This document shows positions 19,238 to 29,484 of a stretch of 64,000 nucleotides of DNA, piece by piece. The notes beneath the pieces were generated by a model. That model made no database searches, had not been told where the DNA came from, and saw only the letters and a list, made by a program, of their open reading frames with translations. The position numbers and the translations under genes are program-made. How positions within the stretch are numbered: the stretch's first letter is position 1; each line of letters begins with the position of its first letter. The stretch comes from Mogibacterium sp. Lineage in GTDB: Bacteria; Bacillota; Clostridia; Peptostreptococcales; Anaerovoracaceae. The stretch covers positions 1-64,000 of the forward strand of contig JAFRJV010000133.1 of the NCBI GenBank assembly GCA_017432075.1, written 5' to 3'.

Positions 19238-20350
19238 TTGGCAGATAAAGAAATCAAACATGAAATAGTAAAAAAAGACGCAGAAAGCGCCGGAAAAAAG
19301 AAGCTGTCATATATGTCGATGATCAGGCTGATAGCTCTGGCTCTGATCGCATTGCTCGTACTTGTGGGCATTCTTAAGCTTGCTTCGTATATAGGAGGCA
19401 TCTCACGTACAAAGCTCAGCGATGAAGGACTGACACATTCGGGTCGCTTTAAGGACTGCGTGGCTGTGCATGGTATAGACGTTTCGGAGCATCAGGACGA
19501 GATAAAATGGAAAAAGGTAAAGTCCAGCGGGGCTGATTTCGTTTTCATCCGCGCAGGATACAGAAGTGCCGAGAGCGGAGAACTCAAAGAGGATGCTGAC
19601 TTCAGGACCAACATGAAGAAAGCAGAAAAGGCAGGCATGATGTGCGGAGCATACTTCTTTTCACAGGCTCTGAATGAAGCTGAAGCTGTAGAGGAAGCGG
19701 AGTATCTCCTGAAACTCGTCAAGCGCTACGAAATGGCAATGCCGCTCGTGATCGACTATGAGCTGTACGACGGAGGCAGGCTGCAGCAGAAGGTGGAAGC
19801 AGGTGAGATGCCTGCGTCATCGATGTATCATGATGTAGTGCTGGCATTCTGCCGCAGGGTGGAAAAGGCCGGATATGAGTCTGCGGTCTATGCCAATTAT
19901 GACATGCTTACCAACTACATGGATTCGACTCTGCTGGACGACGAAGCGGTCATCTGGGCTGCACAGTACGGTGGAGCCTGCGATGTTGAAGGAAACTATC
20001 TGTACTGGCAGTGCGCTGAAGATGCTTCTGTAGGCGGTATTGAAGGGAATGTGGATCATGATATCTGGTACATAGAGCCGGGCAGGGTCTACAGCACCTA
20101 TGCAAAAGGCAAAAAGGACGCTGTGTCTGTAAGTGAATGCAAAATCGATTTTGACCAAAGCAGCTATAAGCTTAAATATCACAGGGCAGAGCCGGAAGTG
20201 ACCGTGACTTATGAGGACAAAAAGCTCCGTCAGGGCAGGGACTATGTACTTTCGTTTGTGAAGAATGCCGAATCAGGAACAGGCTATGCAATAGTGCGCG
20301 GCAAAAAGAAATATAAGGACTGGATCGCAGTACCGTTTAAGATAGAATAA
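19238..20350 (+). CDS. Membrane-anchored GH25 lysozyme-like protein
   Basis: A 370-residue protein. It has a basic N-terminus, one membrane segment at about 27-52, then a GH25 muramidase domain (about 75-290). HGIDVSEHQ gives the first catalytic Asp region and VIDYELYD the D-x-E pair expected for GH25; YWQCAEDASVGGI near 270 is also typical. A short C-terminal beta-rich domain (about 300-370) of unknown type follows. It should cleave peptidoglycan outside the membrane. Translation appears to start at TTG with GAGGTG 6 bases upstream; there is no ATG that keeps the membrane segment. Confidence 0.83.
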   Translation: MADKEIKHEIVKKDAESAGKKKLSYMSMIRLIALALIALLVLVGILKLASYIGGISRTKLSDEGLTHSGRFKDCVAVHGIDVSEHQDEIKWKKVKSSGADFVFIRAGYRSAESGELKEDADFRTNMKKAEKAGMMCGAYFFSQALNEAEAVEEAEYLLKLVKRYEMAMPLVIDYELYDGGRLQQKVEAGEMPASSMYHDVVLAFCRRVEKAGYESAVYANYDMLTNYMDSTLLDDEAVIWAAQYGGACDVEGNYLYWQCAEDASVGGIEGNVDHDIWYIEPGRVYSTYAKGKKDAVSVSECKIDFDQSSYKLKYHRAEPEVTVTYEDKKLRQGRDYVLSFVKNAESGTGYAIVRGKKKYKDWIAVPFKIE

Positions 20351-20368
20351 AAAGATCGGAGAAAAAAC

Positions 20369-21127
20369 ATGAAATTCGTCAGCTGGAATGTCAACGGTTT
20401 CAGAGCAGTTCTGAAAAAAGGATTCGAAGAGATATTCAATGACCTGGACGCAGACTTCTTCTGCCTGCAGGAGACCAAGATGCAGGAGGGTCAGGCAGAC
20501 TTTCATCCGGAAGGATATTTCGAATACTATAACTGTGCGGTAAAGAAAGGTTATTCAGGAACTGCAGTATTCGTGAAGAAGACGGTTGGTGAGCCGCTTT
20601 CGGTTGCGTATGGCATAAAAGGAGAGCATGATGACGAGGGAAGGGTGATCACCCTGGAATATCCCGGTTTTTACCTTATATGCTGCTATGTCCCGAACGC
20701 GCAGGACGGGCTTGCCCGTATAGGCTACAGATGCGAGTTTGAAGATGCGATGAGAGAGTACATGAAGGAACTCGACAGCATCAAGCCGGTCATCTACTGC
20801 GGAGACCTGAATGTGGCGCATAATGAGATAGATCTCAAGAATCCGGGACCAAACAGGGGCAATGCCGGATTCTCGGACGAAGAGCGCGGCAAGATGAGCG
20901 AGCTCCTCGGATCGGGTTTCACTGATACATTCCGTTATCTGTATCCGGACACGGTAACTTATTCCTGGTGGTCATACCGCATGAAGGCGAGAGAGAGAAA
21001 CGCAGGGTGGCGCATAGACTATTTTATCATTTCGGACCGCCTGACCGACAAGCTTGAAGAAGCGGTGATACATACCGACATATACGGCAGTGACCACTGT
21101 CCGGTGTCTGTTACGATGGATCTGTAA
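20369..21127 (+). CDS. xth: Exodeoxyribonuclease III / AP endonuclease
   Basis: A 252-residue DNA repair enzyme of the ExoA/Xth family that cuts at abasic sites. Active-site blocks are all present: SWNVNGFRA at the start, LQETK near 33, CGDLNVAHNEID near 150, and the terminal GSDHCPV with the catalytic Asp-His. Length matches the family. It begins 18 bases after the lysozyme gene. Confidence 0.95.
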   Translation: MKFVSWNVNGFRAVLKKGFEEIFNDLDADFFCLQETKMQEGQADFHPEGYFEYYNCAVKKGYSGTAVFVKKTVGEPLSVAYGIKGEHDDEGRVITLEYPGFYLICCYVPNAQDGLARIGYRCEFEDAMREYMKELDSIKPVIYCGDLNVAHNEIDLKNPGPNRGNAGFSDEERGKMSELLGSGFTDTFRYLYPDTVTYSWWSYRMKARERNAGWRIDYFIISDRLTDKLEEAVIHTDIYGSDHCPVSVTMDL

Positions 21128-21158
21128 AGATTCTGCGCGATAAGTATAAAAGGTATCA

Positions 21159-21413
21159 ATGATGCACAAATTTGTAACACATGACGGGAAAAAAATATCG
21201 ATAGATCTGGACAGCGGCAACGATGAGCTCATCAAAGCTCTGACCGATATCATACCGAGACTTTCCTATGATGAGATACTTGACGGAGAACTCGAAAGAA
21301 GGCTGAAAAACACCAGATTCGGTTCTGTTAAACTATCTGCAGCCGATGATATAAAACAGCTGATTTTCAGCCTCGCGATGTTCAATACGATATCAAAACC
21401 GCCTGGGTTTTAG
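21159..21413 (+). CDS. Small protein of unknown function (84 aa)
   Basis: I do not recognise this 84-residue protein. It starts MMHKFVTHDGKKISIDL, is mixed acidic and basic, has no signal peptide or membrane segment, and should be mostly helical. An AAAAGGTAT ribosome site precedes it, and it lies 31 bases after xth on the same strand, so it is probably translated. A second ATG immediately follows the first. Confidence 0.55.
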   Translation: MMHKFVTHDGKKISIDLDSGNDELIKALTDIIPRLSYDEILDGELERRLKNTRFGSVKLSAADDIKQLIFSLAMFNTISKPPGF

Positions 21414-21537
21414 GCGTTCAGATCACAAGCGAAATTATTTTCTGATAATCCGAATTTTTGCTTGTATTATAAAATGCTATGTCATATAATACGCGTTGCG
21501 AATTAATGCATTAAAAAATGAAAGTGGGGTATAAATA

Positions 21538-21807
21538 ATGGCAAACATTAAATCCGCAAAGAAAAGAATCAAGGTTATCGACAAGAAGACAGCCCGCAAC
21601 ATCAGAGTAAAGAACCACATCAAGGAAGCTGAGAAGGCATTCCTCGCTGCAGTTGACAACGGTGATGCTGAAGAGGCTAAGAAGGCATTCCAGCATGCAG
21701 AGAAGAAACTCATGCAGGCAGCCGCAAAGGGTACGTTCCACAAGAACGCAGTAGCTCGTAAGATTTCCAGATTCGAGAAGAAGCTCAACGCGCTCAGCGC
21801 AAAGTAA
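21538..21807 (+). CDS. rpsT: 30S ribosomal protein S20
   Basis: An 89-residue basic helical protein that binds 16S rRNA in the 30S body. MANIKSAKKRI at the start, the middle KAFLAAVDNGDAEEAKKAF and the KGTFHKNAVARKISRF motif are diagnostic. It is monocistronic: a terminator follows directly, and lepA lies just beyond, a common rpsT-lepA-hemW order in Firmicutes. Confidence 0.97.
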   Translation: MANIKSAKKRIKVIDKKTARNIRVKNHIKEAEKAFLAAVDNGDAEEAKKAFQHAEKKLMQAAAKGTFHKNAVARKISRFEKKLNALSAK

Positions 21808-21849
21808 TTCTCACCCGTCCCCACATTGCGTATAAGTTAAATGCGCCTT

Positions 21850-21879
21850 CAGCCGGAGTGTCTCCCGGCTGTTTTTTTA
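21850..21879 (+). terminator. Terminator after rpsT
   Basis: CAGCCGG / CCGGCTG stem, 8-nt loop, then seven T residues. Confidence 0.92.
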
Positions 21880-21963
21880 CGCCCAAATCTGTGGAAACCC
21901 TCGTAAAAGACCACGTTTTTCTTTATAATTAAATGGATAATGTTCAAAAAGGAAAAATTAAAC

Positions 21964-23772
21964 ATGAGCTATCTTGATAACATCAGAAATTTCAGCATAA
22001 TCGCCCACATAGATCACGGCAAGTCGACTCTGGCCGACCGCCTGATAGAGAAGACCGGGCTTGTAGAGGCACGTGACATGAAGGAGCAGTACCTCGACAA
22101 CATGGACATCGAGCGCGAGAGGGGCATCACGATCAAGCTTCAGACTACCCGACTGCAGTACAAGGCAAAGGACGGTCAGGAGTATATCCTCAACCTTATC
22201 GATACACCGGGACATGTGGACTTCAATTATGAAGTATCGCGCTCGCTTGCGGCATGCGACGGCGCGGTGCTTGTAGTGGACGCTACACAGGGTGTAGAGG
22301 CACAGACACTCGGAAATGTATATCTTGCACTTGATGAGGATCTGGAGATACTCCCCGTGCTCAACAAGATGGACCTTGATTCGGCCCGCCCTGATGACGC
22401 CAGGGCAGAGATAGAGGATATCATAGGACTTGACGCGTCCGAAGCTCCGGAGATCTCCGCAAAGACAGGCATGGGCATAGATGACATGCTTGAAAAGCTG
22501 ATAGAGGTGATACCGCCTCCGCAGGGCGATCCTGACGGCAGGCTCAAGGCACTGATCTTTGACTCATACTATGACAGCTACAAGGGTGTCATCATATATA
22601 CACGCATCTTTGACGGCAGAGTCAAAAGGGGCGACACGATACGCATGATGAATACAGGCAAGAACTACGAAGTCACTGAGGTAGGCTACTGCATACCGGG
22701 CACCGTTCCTGCCGATGAACTCAAAGCCGGCGAAGTAGGCTACATCTGCGGCAGTATCAAGCAGGTAGCCGATGCGCGTGTCGGTGATACCATCACGCTC
22801 GCAAACGCACCGGCGGATGCTCCTCTTAAGGGATACAAAAAGGCGCAGTCCATGGTTTACTGCGGAATATTCCCTGCAGAGGGGGAGAAATACGAGAACG
22901 TAAAAGACGCACTCGAAAAACTGCAGGTGAATGATGCTGCGTTCAACTTTGAGCCGGAGAATTCCGCTGCACTTGGCTATGGCTACAGATGCGGATTCCT
23001 CGGACTTCTGCATATGGATGTGATCACTGAAAGGCTTGCAAGGGAATTCGACCTTGATGTCATAACGACATTGCCTTCGGTAGTGTATAAAGTCGTGATG
23101 AAGGACGGAGAAGTGCTTGATATCCAGAACCCTTCGAATCTTCCGGCTCCGGCACTTATAGCGCATATCGAGGAGCCGATAGTCAAAGCTGACATCATGA
23201 CACCTAATGAATATGTAGGAAGCATCATGACACTCTGTCAGAACCGGCGCGGCAACATGATACACATGGAATATCTTACAAAGACGAGAGTTCAGCTCCA
23301 CTATGAGATGCCGCTAAACGAGGTAATATACGACTTCTTTGACGCGCTGAAATCACGCACCAGGGGATATGCATCACTTGACTACGAATTCCTGAGATAT
23401 CAGCCGGCGAAGCTCGTCAAGCTGGATATCCTTCTCAACCGCGAGCCTATAGATGCTCTTTCGACTATCGTGCCTGAAGAGGAGGCGATGGCTAAGGGAA
23501 GGGGCATCTGCGAAAAGCTGAAGGAGATAATACCGAGACATCAGTTCGAAGTCCCGATCCAGGCTGCAATAGGTCAGAAGATCATAGCGCGGGAAACGGT
23601 ACGGGCCTACCGTAAGGATGTCCTTGCCAAGTGCTATGGCGGAGATATCACAAGAAAGAAGAAACTTCTCGAGAAGCAGAAGGCAGGAAAGAAGAGAATG
23701 AGGCAGTTCGGTTCTGTAACCGTGCCTCAGGAGGCTTTCACTGAGGTGCTCAAACTCGATGACGGCAGATAG
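21964..23772 (+). CDS. lepA: Elongation factor 4 (LepA), ribosome-associated GTPase
   Basis: A 602-residue translational GTPase. G motifs: [17 protein letters not shown] and NKMDL. The C-terminal LepA-specific domain ends [13 protein letters not shown], with VPQEAF close after. It acts on stalled or initiating ribosomes. I start at 21964, where [18 protein letters not shown] gives the usual N-terminus and AAAGGAAAA lies upstream; an ATG at 21940 would add eight residues. It overlaps or abuts hemW. Confidence 0.95.
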   Translation: MSYLDNIRNFSIIAHIDHGKSTLADRLIEKTGLVEARDMKEQYLDNMDIERERGITIKLQTTRLQYKAKDGQEYILNLIDTPGHVDFNYEVSRSLAACDGAVLVVDATQGVEAQTLGNVYLALDEDLEILPVLNKMDLDSARPDDARAEIEDIIGLDASEAPEISAKTGMGIDDMLEKLIEVIPPPQGDPDGRLKALIFDSYYDSYKGVIIYTRIFDGRVKRGDTIRMMNTGKNYEVTEVGYCIPGTVPADELKAGEVGYICGSIKQVADARVGDTITLANAPADAPLKGYKKAQSMVYCGIFPAEGEKYENVKDALEKLQVNDAAFNFEPENSAALGYGYRCGFLGLLHMDVITERLAREFDLDVITTLPSVVYKVVMKDGEVLDIQNPSNLPAPALIAHIEEPIVKADIMTPNEYVGSIMTLCQNRRGNMIHMEYLTKTRVQLHYEMPLNEVIYDFFDALKSRTRGYASLDYEFLRYQPAKLVKLDILLNREPIDALSTIVPEEEAMAKGRGICEKLKEIIPRHQFEVPIQAAIGQKIIARETVRAYRKDVLAKCYGGDITRKKKLLEKQKAGKKRMRQFGSVTVPQEAFTEVLKLDDGR

Positions 23773-25021
23773 AATGAATAAAAAAAGAGGCATATACATA
23801 CACATGCCTTTCTGCGTGCAGAAGTGCAGATACTGCGCGTTCCTGTCGTTCACTGCGGAAGGTTCGCCGAGAAAAGAGTACACGGATGCGCTTGAAAAGG
23901 AGATAAAGCTCAGGGCAGCGCTTGAAAGGGATAACGGAACAGACAGGCCCATAGATACCATATACATCGGTGGAGGAACACCTTCGGTAATGGATATTTC
24001 GTCCATGTCTGAGATGGTAAAAACCCTTAAACGGTCCTTCGATGTGAAGCCTGATGCAGAATTCACTCTTGAAGCGAATCCGGCTACCCTCGGACGCAAG
24101 GATGGTGTGATGCTGGCCAAGCTCCAGGCGTACAGGTTTATGGGGATAAACCGCTTTTCTATGGGTGTGCAGTCCATGGATAACGACAGACTGCATTTTC
24201 TTGGGCGTATCCATACAGCGGAAAATGTTGCCCGTGACATGGACATCATCAGGCGGAAAGGCTTTGACAACGTCAACCTCGACCTCATGTTTTCTGTACC
24301 CGGTGAAAGCGGAGACGATGCGCTGAGCGATCTTGAGAAGATACTTTCATTCAAGCCGGAACACATCTCGTGCTACAGTCTTCAGATAGAAGAAGGCACA
24401 GCTTTCGGCAGAATGGCTGAATCCGGCGAGCTGACCGAAGTACCGGATGAAGAGGACCGGGATACATATCACAGGATATGCCGGAGGCTCAGAGATGCCG
24501 GATATGAGCATTATGAGATCAGCAATTTTGCGAGAAAAGGCGATGACCCTGATTCTCCGAGCCCGTACAGATCGCGTCACAACAGCCTTTACTGGAACAT
24601 GGACGAATACATCGGTCTGGGTCTCGGCGCAAGCGGGTTCATAAACGGCATAAGGTATAAGAATACGACGGATCTGGGAGAATACCTGGCTGCACTCGGT
24701 GAAGGCAGGCTTCCGGTCGCTGAAGAGCATAAAAATACTGCTTTTGACAATATCAGTGAAGCTGTTTTTTCAGGACTGCGTAGGAGCGAGGGCATACGAT
24801 ATGAAGATGCCGTCCGCGCATATATGGAAGCAGACGATTCCGGGGGCGATTCCACGGCTGCAACGGACGCAGGAGCCGTATTCTGGGAAATCTTTGCCGA
24901 AGCAGAGAAGGAAGCCAGTGAATATGCGAAAAGAGGACTTCTGGTCATTGATAATGAAGGCCTGAAGCTAACTGAGCAGGGGATAGATATAAGCAATTCA
25001 ATAATGTCGCTTTTTGTTTAG
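23759..25021 (+). CDS. hemW: Radical SAM protein HemW (heme chaperone / HemN-like)
   Basis: A 420-residue radical SAM protein. The cluster motif CVQKCRYC fits CxxxCxxC, preceded by GIYIHMPF as in HemW. The SAM-binding glycine block [11 protein letters not shown] and GLGASGF near the end are also typical. HemW proteins deliver or handle heme; they should not be confused with the coproporphyrinogen oxidase HemN. If the ATG at 23759 is used (GAGGTG about 10 bases upstream) the gene overlaps lepA by 14 bases; an ATG at 23774 gives the more usual N-terminus. Confidence 0.88.
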   Translation: MTADRMNKKRGIYIHMPFCVQKCRYCAFLSFTAEGSPRKEYTDALEKEIKLRAALERDNGTDRPIDTIYIGGGTPSVMDISSMSEMVKTLKRSFDVKPDAEFTLEANPATLGRKDGVMLAKLQAYRFMGINRFSMGVQSMDNDRLHFLGRIHTAENVARDMDIIRRKGFDNVNLDLMFSVPGESGDDALSDLEKILSFKPEHISCYSLQIEEGTAFGRMAESGELTEVPDEEDRDTYHRICRRLRDAGYEHYEISNFARKGDDPDSPSPYRSRHNSLYWNMDEYIGLGLGASGFINGIRYKNTTDLGEYLAALGEGRLPVAEEHKNTAFDNISEAVFSGLRRSEGIRYEDAVRAYMEADDSGGDSTAATDAGAVFWEIFAEAEKEASEYAKRGLLVIDNEGLKLTEQGIDISNSIMSLFV

Positions 25022-25034
25022 AAAGGATAGCAGC

Positions 25035-26522
25035 ATGGATAAATACATAATGGCGCTTGATCAGGGCACAACGAGCTCGAGGACCATCATCTATGACAAG
25101 GCAGGCAACATCAAATCTGTCGTGCAGAGAGAATTCACCCAGATATTCCCTCACGAGGGCTGGGTAGAGCATGATGCCATGGAGATATGGGCATCCCAGA
25201 TGGGCACCGCGCAGGAGGCGCTGCTGAAAGCCGGACTTACATACAAGAATATAGCCGCCATCGGTATTACAAACCAGAGGGAAACGACTGTTGTCTGGGA
25301 TAAAAAGACCGGGCGCCCTGTTTATAACGCCATCGTGTGGCAGTGCCGCAGAACGGCTGACTATGCGGCTAAGCTGAAACCTCACGAGGAAACGATAAGA
25401 CAGAAGACCGGACTGCTTGCAGATCCTTATTTCAGCGGAACGAAACTTGCGTGGATACTCGAAAACGTCCCGGGTGTCAGAGCGAGGGCAGAGAGAGGAG
25501 AACTCCTCTTCGGCACCATTGAGTGCTGGCTGATCTGGAAGCTGACAGGCGGAAAGGTACATGTATCCGATTATTCCAACGCCTGCAGAACGATGCTTTT
25601 CGACATAAATACTTTAAAGTGGGATGAAGAGCTGTGCGAGCTGCTGAACATACCGATGTGCATGCTTCCGGAGCCTGTGGAGTGCTCGCATTATTACGGA
25701 GACACTATAGACGAGATCTTCGGAGGCCCGATCCCTATCACGGGATCCGCCGGAGACCAGCAGGCCGCTCTGTTCGGAGAAGCATGCTATAACGAAGGCG
25801 ATGTCAAGAGCACATATGGAACTGGAAATTTCCTGCTGCTCAACACCGGAGAAAAGCCGGTAATGTCAGATAACGGACTGCTGACCACTATTGCGTGGGG
25901 CCTTGACGGAAAGGTCACATATGCGCTTGAGGGCTCGGTATTCGTATGCGGCGCGGCCGTGCAGTGGCTGAGAGATCAGCTGAGATTCTTCCGCGATGCT
26001 TCGGAATCCGAAGATATTGCGAAACAGGTACCTGATGCAGGAGGAGTATTCGTTGTTCCTGCATTCGTAGGACTCGGGGCTCCATACTGGGATCCGGAGG
26101 CAAGAGGCGCAATGTTCGGTATCACGAGAGGCACGACCCGTGAGCACATTGTAAGAGCTACACTCCAGTCACTGGTTTATCAGAATGAAGACCTTCTGGC
26201 AGCAATGAAAGCGGATACGGGTAAGGAGATCACGGCACTCAAGGTAGACGGAGGTGCTGCAATGAATAACCTGCTGATGCAGTTCCAGGCCGACATCTCG
26301 GATGTTGATATCGTGAGATATGCTTCCATAGAGTCAACATCACTTGGAGCGGCATATCTGGCAGGTCTTGCAGTCGGGTATTATGACAGCCTTGCGGATA
26401 TAGTAGCCAGCAAGGAGATAGCAAAGACCTTCAAGCCTTCTCTCGGTGAAAAGGAAAGAAGAGAGAAGCTGGACGGCTGGCACAGAGCGGTAAAAGCGAC
26501 AATAGCTTTCCGCGAGGCATAG
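25035..26522 (+). CDS. glpK: Glycerol kinase
   Basis: A 495-residue FGGY kinase that phosphorylates glycerol with [16 protein letters not shown] (phosphate-binding), [11 protein letters not shown], the glycerol-binding WQCRRTAD and the FGGY signature [11 protein letters not shown], followed by GITRG, are all visible. Length is the family norm. GAAAGGATAG precedes the ATG. No glycerol facilitator or glycerol-3-phosphate dehydrogenase lies next to it. Confidence 0.97.
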   Translation: MDKYIMALDQGTTSSRTIIYDKAGNIKSVVQREFTQIFPHEGWVEHDAMEIWASQMGTAQEALLKAGLTYKNIAAIGITNQRETTVVWDKKTGRPVYNAIVWQCRRTADYAAKLKPHEETIRQKTGLLADPYFSGTKLAWILENVPGVRARAERGELLFGTIECWLIWKLTGGKVHVSDYSNACRTMLFDINTLKWDEELCELLNIPMCMLPEPVECSHYYGDTIDEIFGGPIPITGSAGDQQAALFGEACYNEGDVKSTYGTGNFLLLNTGEKPVMSDNGLLTTIAWGLDGKVTYALEGSVFVCGAAVQWLRDQLRFFRDASESEDIAKQVPDAGGVFVVPAFVGLGAPYWDPEARGAMFGITRGTTREHIVRATLQSLVYQNEDLLAAMKADTGKEITALKVDGGAAMNNLLMQFQADISDVDIVRYASIESTSLGAAYLAGLAVGYYDSLADIVASKEIAKTFKPSLGEKERREKLDGWHRAVKATIAFREA

Positions 26523-26544
26523 CGGAGTATAATGATGAATATTA

Positions 26545-26575
26545 AGAAAGGCTCCCGGTAACGGGAACCTTTTTT
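26545..26575 (+). terminator. Terminator after glpK
   Basis: Stem AGG-CT-CCCG / CGGG-AA-CCT with a GTAA loop and six T residues, 27 bases after the glpK stop and at the convergent end of the asparaginase gene. Confidence 0.85.
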
Positions 26576-27602
26576 ATGTAGTAATTTCACCTCTGAGGTC
26601 GGTCTTCATCAGCCTTCGTATTTCTTCCTTCGGTAAGTCTTTACTCAGAAGGTAGGTGAGTTTGGTGATGGCGGCCTCGGTAGTCATGTTGCCTCCGCTG
26701 ACTGCACCTGCTCTGACAAGAGCAGAACCTGCTTCGTAAGTACCGAGACTTACGGTGCCCGCAGGACACTGGGTGCAGACCACTACAATTGTGCCGCATC
26801 TGCTGGCTTCATTGATAAGGCGCGACAGTGCAGGATCATAATCAGGTATATTGCCTTTGCCAAAGGTCTCAAGCACGAGCCCGTCAAGTGATTCGCACAT
26901 GATCGGTTCAAAGATCTCAAACTGTATGCCCGGAACGACTTTAATGACAGCTATTCTGCTTTCTTTTAACCTTACGGCATTGAGATGGCCAGAATGTAAA
27001 GAGTTCTTTACATATTCGCTGATCGCAGCGTGATTATACTCAATGCTTATACCTGCATCCGCAAGCTTATTGCAGTTAGGGGAGGTGAAGGCCACCATGC
27101 CGTCTGCAGAGTACTTGATCGCCCTGTTGCCTCGAAGAATGGCGTCTCCGAAACACAGACTGACTTCACGTATTATGCCATCATCTGCTATCATCAGGGA
27201 GGTGATGAGATTGTCACGGCCATCGCTTCTCAGCTCGCAGAGAGGTATCTGAGCCCCTGTAAAGACGACAGGCTTATCAAGCCCTTCGAGCATGAATGAC
27301 AGGGCTGAAGCACTGTAAGCGAGAGTATCGGTACCATGAAGAACTACGAACCCGTCATATTTGTCATAGTACATGGCTATTGTATCGGCTATGGAGTTCC
27401 ACTGTTCAGATCTGACATTGGTGGAATCGAGCAGCGGGTCGAACTCGATGAGATCCCATAACGGCATGTCAGGAGATCTGAGATCACGGATCTGATTAAG
27501 CTCTTCAATGAGGGCTCCTGCCTTTGGCGCGAACCCGTTCTCCGTGCGGACCATGCCGATAGTACCGCCTGTATGAATGATGAGTATTTTTTTCTTATCC
27601 AT
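26574..27602 (-). CDS. ansA: L-asparaginase (type I, cytoplasmic)
   Basis: A 342-residue amidohydrolase that converts asparagine to aspartate and ammonia. Both threonine active-site motifs are present: HTGGTIGM near the start and LHGTDTLAYSASALSFM near residue 90. No signal peptide is present, which suggests the cytoplasmic AnsA type. I start at the ATG at 27602; a TTG six bases upstream is also in frame, and neither has a good ribosome site. Confidence 0.92.
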   Translation of the reverse strand: MDKKKILIIHTGGTIGMVRTENGFAPKAGALIEELNQIRDLRSPDMPLWDLIEFDPLLDSTNVRSEQWNSIADTIAMYYDKYDGFVVLHGTDTLAYSASALSFMLEGLDKPVVFTGAQIPLCELRSDGRDNLITSLMIADDGIIREVSLCFGDAILRGNRAIKYSADGMVAFTSPNCNKLADAGISIEYNHAAISEYVKNSLHSGHLNAVRLKESRIAVIKVVPGIQFEIFEPIMCESLDGLVLETFGKGNIPDYDPALSRLINEASRCGTIVVVCTQCPAGTVSLGTYEAGSALVRAGAVSGGNMTTEAAITKLTYLLSKDLPKEEIRRLMKTDLRGEITT

Positions 27603-27661
27603 AAGCAAATCATACCATATGCAAGGTCATAAAACTTGATAACTTTTTTTTAAAAATCTTG

Positions 27662-27690
27662 TAGACAAGGCCGTGCCTTTTGTTTATAAT
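27662..27690 (+). promoter_or_regulatory. Promoter of tRNA-Glu gene
   Basis: TAGACA (27662-27667), 17-base spacer, TATAAT (27685-27690), 22 bases before the mature tRNA 5' end. Confidence 0.8.
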
Positions 27691-27712
27691 ACTACTTGCG
27701 CATGAAAAATGT

Positions 27713-27787
27713 GGCGCATTGGTCAAGAGGTCAAGACGTCGCCCTCTCACGGCGGAATCCAGGGTTCGATTCCCTGATGCGCTACCA
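27713..27787 (+). tRNA. tRNA-Glu (anticodon CTC)
   Basis: A full cloverleaf can be drawn: 7-bp acceptor with a G-U first pair, D arm with GTC/GAC, anticodon stem TCGCC/GGCGG around the loop CTCTCAC, T stem CAGGG/CCCTG with the TTCGATT loop, and an encoded CCA. The anticodon is CTC. It has its own promoter and terminator. Confidence 0.93.
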
Positions 27788-27800
27788 CGACAAACAGAAA

Positions 27801-27828
27801 GAACGGCTGCAGGCCGTTCTTTTCTTTT
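27801..27828 (+). terminator. Terminator after tRNA-Glu
   Basis: GAACGGC / GCCGTTC stem, 5-nt loop, then TTTTCTTTT. Confidence 0.88.
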
Positions 27829-27845
27829 ACTTATTATTTGTACAG

Positions 27846-28241
27846 TTATATAAGGTCACTCAGACTTTTGCCTGAAAAGAAATCATGGGTGAGCTGATAA
27901 TATTCCTTCCACAATGGAAGGGTATGGCAGTCAGAAGCCAGCGGACATTCCCAGGCGTTATCTTCAAGACATGCGACAGGAGCAAGTGTGCCTTCCATAA
28001 CTTCGATTATCTCAAAAACAGTATATTCATCAGGCCTGCGGCATAGTTTATATCCGCCGCCTTTTCCGCTTACACCCTCTATCATTCCGCTTTTTACCAG
28101 ATTCCTGACAATGATCTCAAGGTATTTTTTTGAGATATGCTGTCTTTCAGCGATATCTTTCAGCGCAACGTTCCCGTTTTCACCATTCTGAGCAAGATCT
28201 ATCATTATTCGAAGTGCATAACGGCCTTTTGTAGAAATCAA
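27846..28241 (-). CDS. Rrf2-family transcriptional regulator
   Basis: A 131-residue winged-helix regulator. ISTKGRYALRIMIDLA and ISKKYLEIIVRNL are the family's N-terminal and recognition-helix blocks. Three cysteines (CLEDNAWECPLASDC, near 90-104) lie where IscR and NsrR hold their iron-sulfur cluster, so it may sense Fe-S status, nitric oxide or redox. No isc or suf genes lie nearby to fix its targets. Translation starts at TTG with AAAGGAG 7 bases upstream. Confidence 0.87.
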   Translation of the reverse strand: MISTKGRYALRIMIDLAQNGENGNVALKDIAERQHISKKYLEIIVRNLVKSGMIEGVSGKGGGYKLCRRPDEYTVFEIIEVMEGTLAPVACLEDNAWECPLASDCHTLPLWKEYYQLTHDFFSGKSLSDLI

Positions 28242-28463
28242 AGTTCTGCTCCTTTCAGTGAATATGTTTTTTTCATTTTACTATCGGTGACGAATGCATT
28301 CAAGACGCCGGAGCTGTCTGAAGGATTCTGCCTGTAAGACAATGCACATATCAAGTTAAAATCAGATGTTCTTTTTGCGTTGCATAGGCTATAATATATA
28401 CGGATGTATATGGCCCGCAGGGCTGATTGAAATGCATACGATTTCCCGAAGGAGGAGTTCAAA

Positions 28464-29477
28464 ATGATAAATAAAATTCTTGTCGAAGCATGTGTCAAAG
28501 CATTCAAAAACATCTTTGAGAGAGAAGGCGTGCCATACGTAATTCAGGATGACGAAGAATCCAGTTACTTCTTCCATCTTTGGGAAGATACTGATGAAGA
28601 AAAGGAGCTGGCATACAGACAGGCTGCTCCTGCTATTGAGCGCATAGTATCACACGAACCGTATATTTTCGAAACAGATGGTGAACCGCTGTGCATACGC
28701 CTGAATTATCTCGACAGAAAGCTTGAAAGAGACTCATTCGGCGAAATTATGCTTGAGCGTCCGGATCTTGACTGGCGCTTTGCCATTTCCGTTAAGAATG
28801 ATGCAAAGATCCTGTCTGCGTTGCCTGTTGCGGACCGCGAGCTTGATATGAACAAAGATAAGATCATGAACTCGTTCAATGGGATCGATGACTTCGGTGA
28901 CCGTATTTTCGGTATTCCGTGCTCAAATGAGTACTTCGATGATATGAATGAGATTCTCCTGAACATCGCACCTCGCGATGCGGAAAACTGGGGAGAACTG
29001 GTCAAAGATGAAAAATTTGTTTACGGATCGCTGATCACTCCGATGCTCAGAGCGATCGGACGCGAATTCCCGCGTATAATGAAGTTCCATCCTGAGGCAC
29101 CGCAGAAACTGTATGATTATTTCTATGGCAAGATCGATTATTACTTCATCAAACCAATAGACGAGCTGAAGGTGACACGTATCGGATGCGTAAATGCGCG
29201 CGGCTATCTGGGACGCATGCCGAACAATAAAAACCTGAAAACACCTAAAACCGGATTCCCTTCGGAACTCATGGATGTCAGATTCGCTACCGGCAAATAC
29301 GGCGAGATCTCCAAAGATACTCTGCAGCTGGCCTTTGAAAACGGCTGGTCGTTATGCATAACAATGTTCCCTGTATATGACACATATGGCGAGCTCGGGT
29401 TCGACATGCTGGTGTACATCCCGGTAACTCCGTTCGGCAGCTACCGTGATCAGGTTGACTGGGATCCGGAGGCATAA
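28464..29477 (+). CDS. HaeIII-family restriction endonuclease-like protein, no methyltransferase nearby
   Basis: A 337-residue protein. It resembles the HaeIII (GGCC) endonuclease family as I recall it: WRFAISVKND around residue 110 (the PD-(D/E)xK-like strand), DDFGDRIFGIPCSNEYFDD near 140, a W-x-x-L-x-x-D block near 178, and FYGKIDYYFIK near 225. Length fits that family. The position of the first catalytic acid appears to be Glu (FGEIMLER) rather than Asp, which could mean changed or lost activity. No DNA methyltransferase is within 20 kb on either side. AAGGAGGAG precedes the ATG. The YitT gene follows after 7 bases. Confidence 0.65.
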   Translation: MINKILVEACVKAFKNIFEREGVPYVIQDDEESSYFFHLWEDTDEEKELAYRQAAPAIERIVSHEPYIFETDGEPLCIRLNYLDRKLERDSFGEIMLERPDLDWRFAISVKNDAKILSALPVADRELDMNKDKIMNSFNGIDDFGDRIFGIPCSNEYFDDMNEILLNIAPRDAENWGELVKDEKFVYGSLITPMLRAIGREFPRIMKFHPEAPQKLYDYFYGKIDYYFIKPIDELKVTRIGCVNARGYLGRMPNNKNLKTPKTGFPSELMDVRFATGKYGEISKDTLQLAFENGWSLCITMFPVYDTYGELGFDMLVYIPVTPFGSYRDQVDWDPEA

Positions 29478-29484
29478 CACAATA

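Noticed and set aside
22564..23301. Antisense open frame opposite lepA (245 aa) and similar long frames opposite hrcA, lon and dcyD-like genes
   Set aside because: All mirror certain genes and show no ribosome sites or domains.
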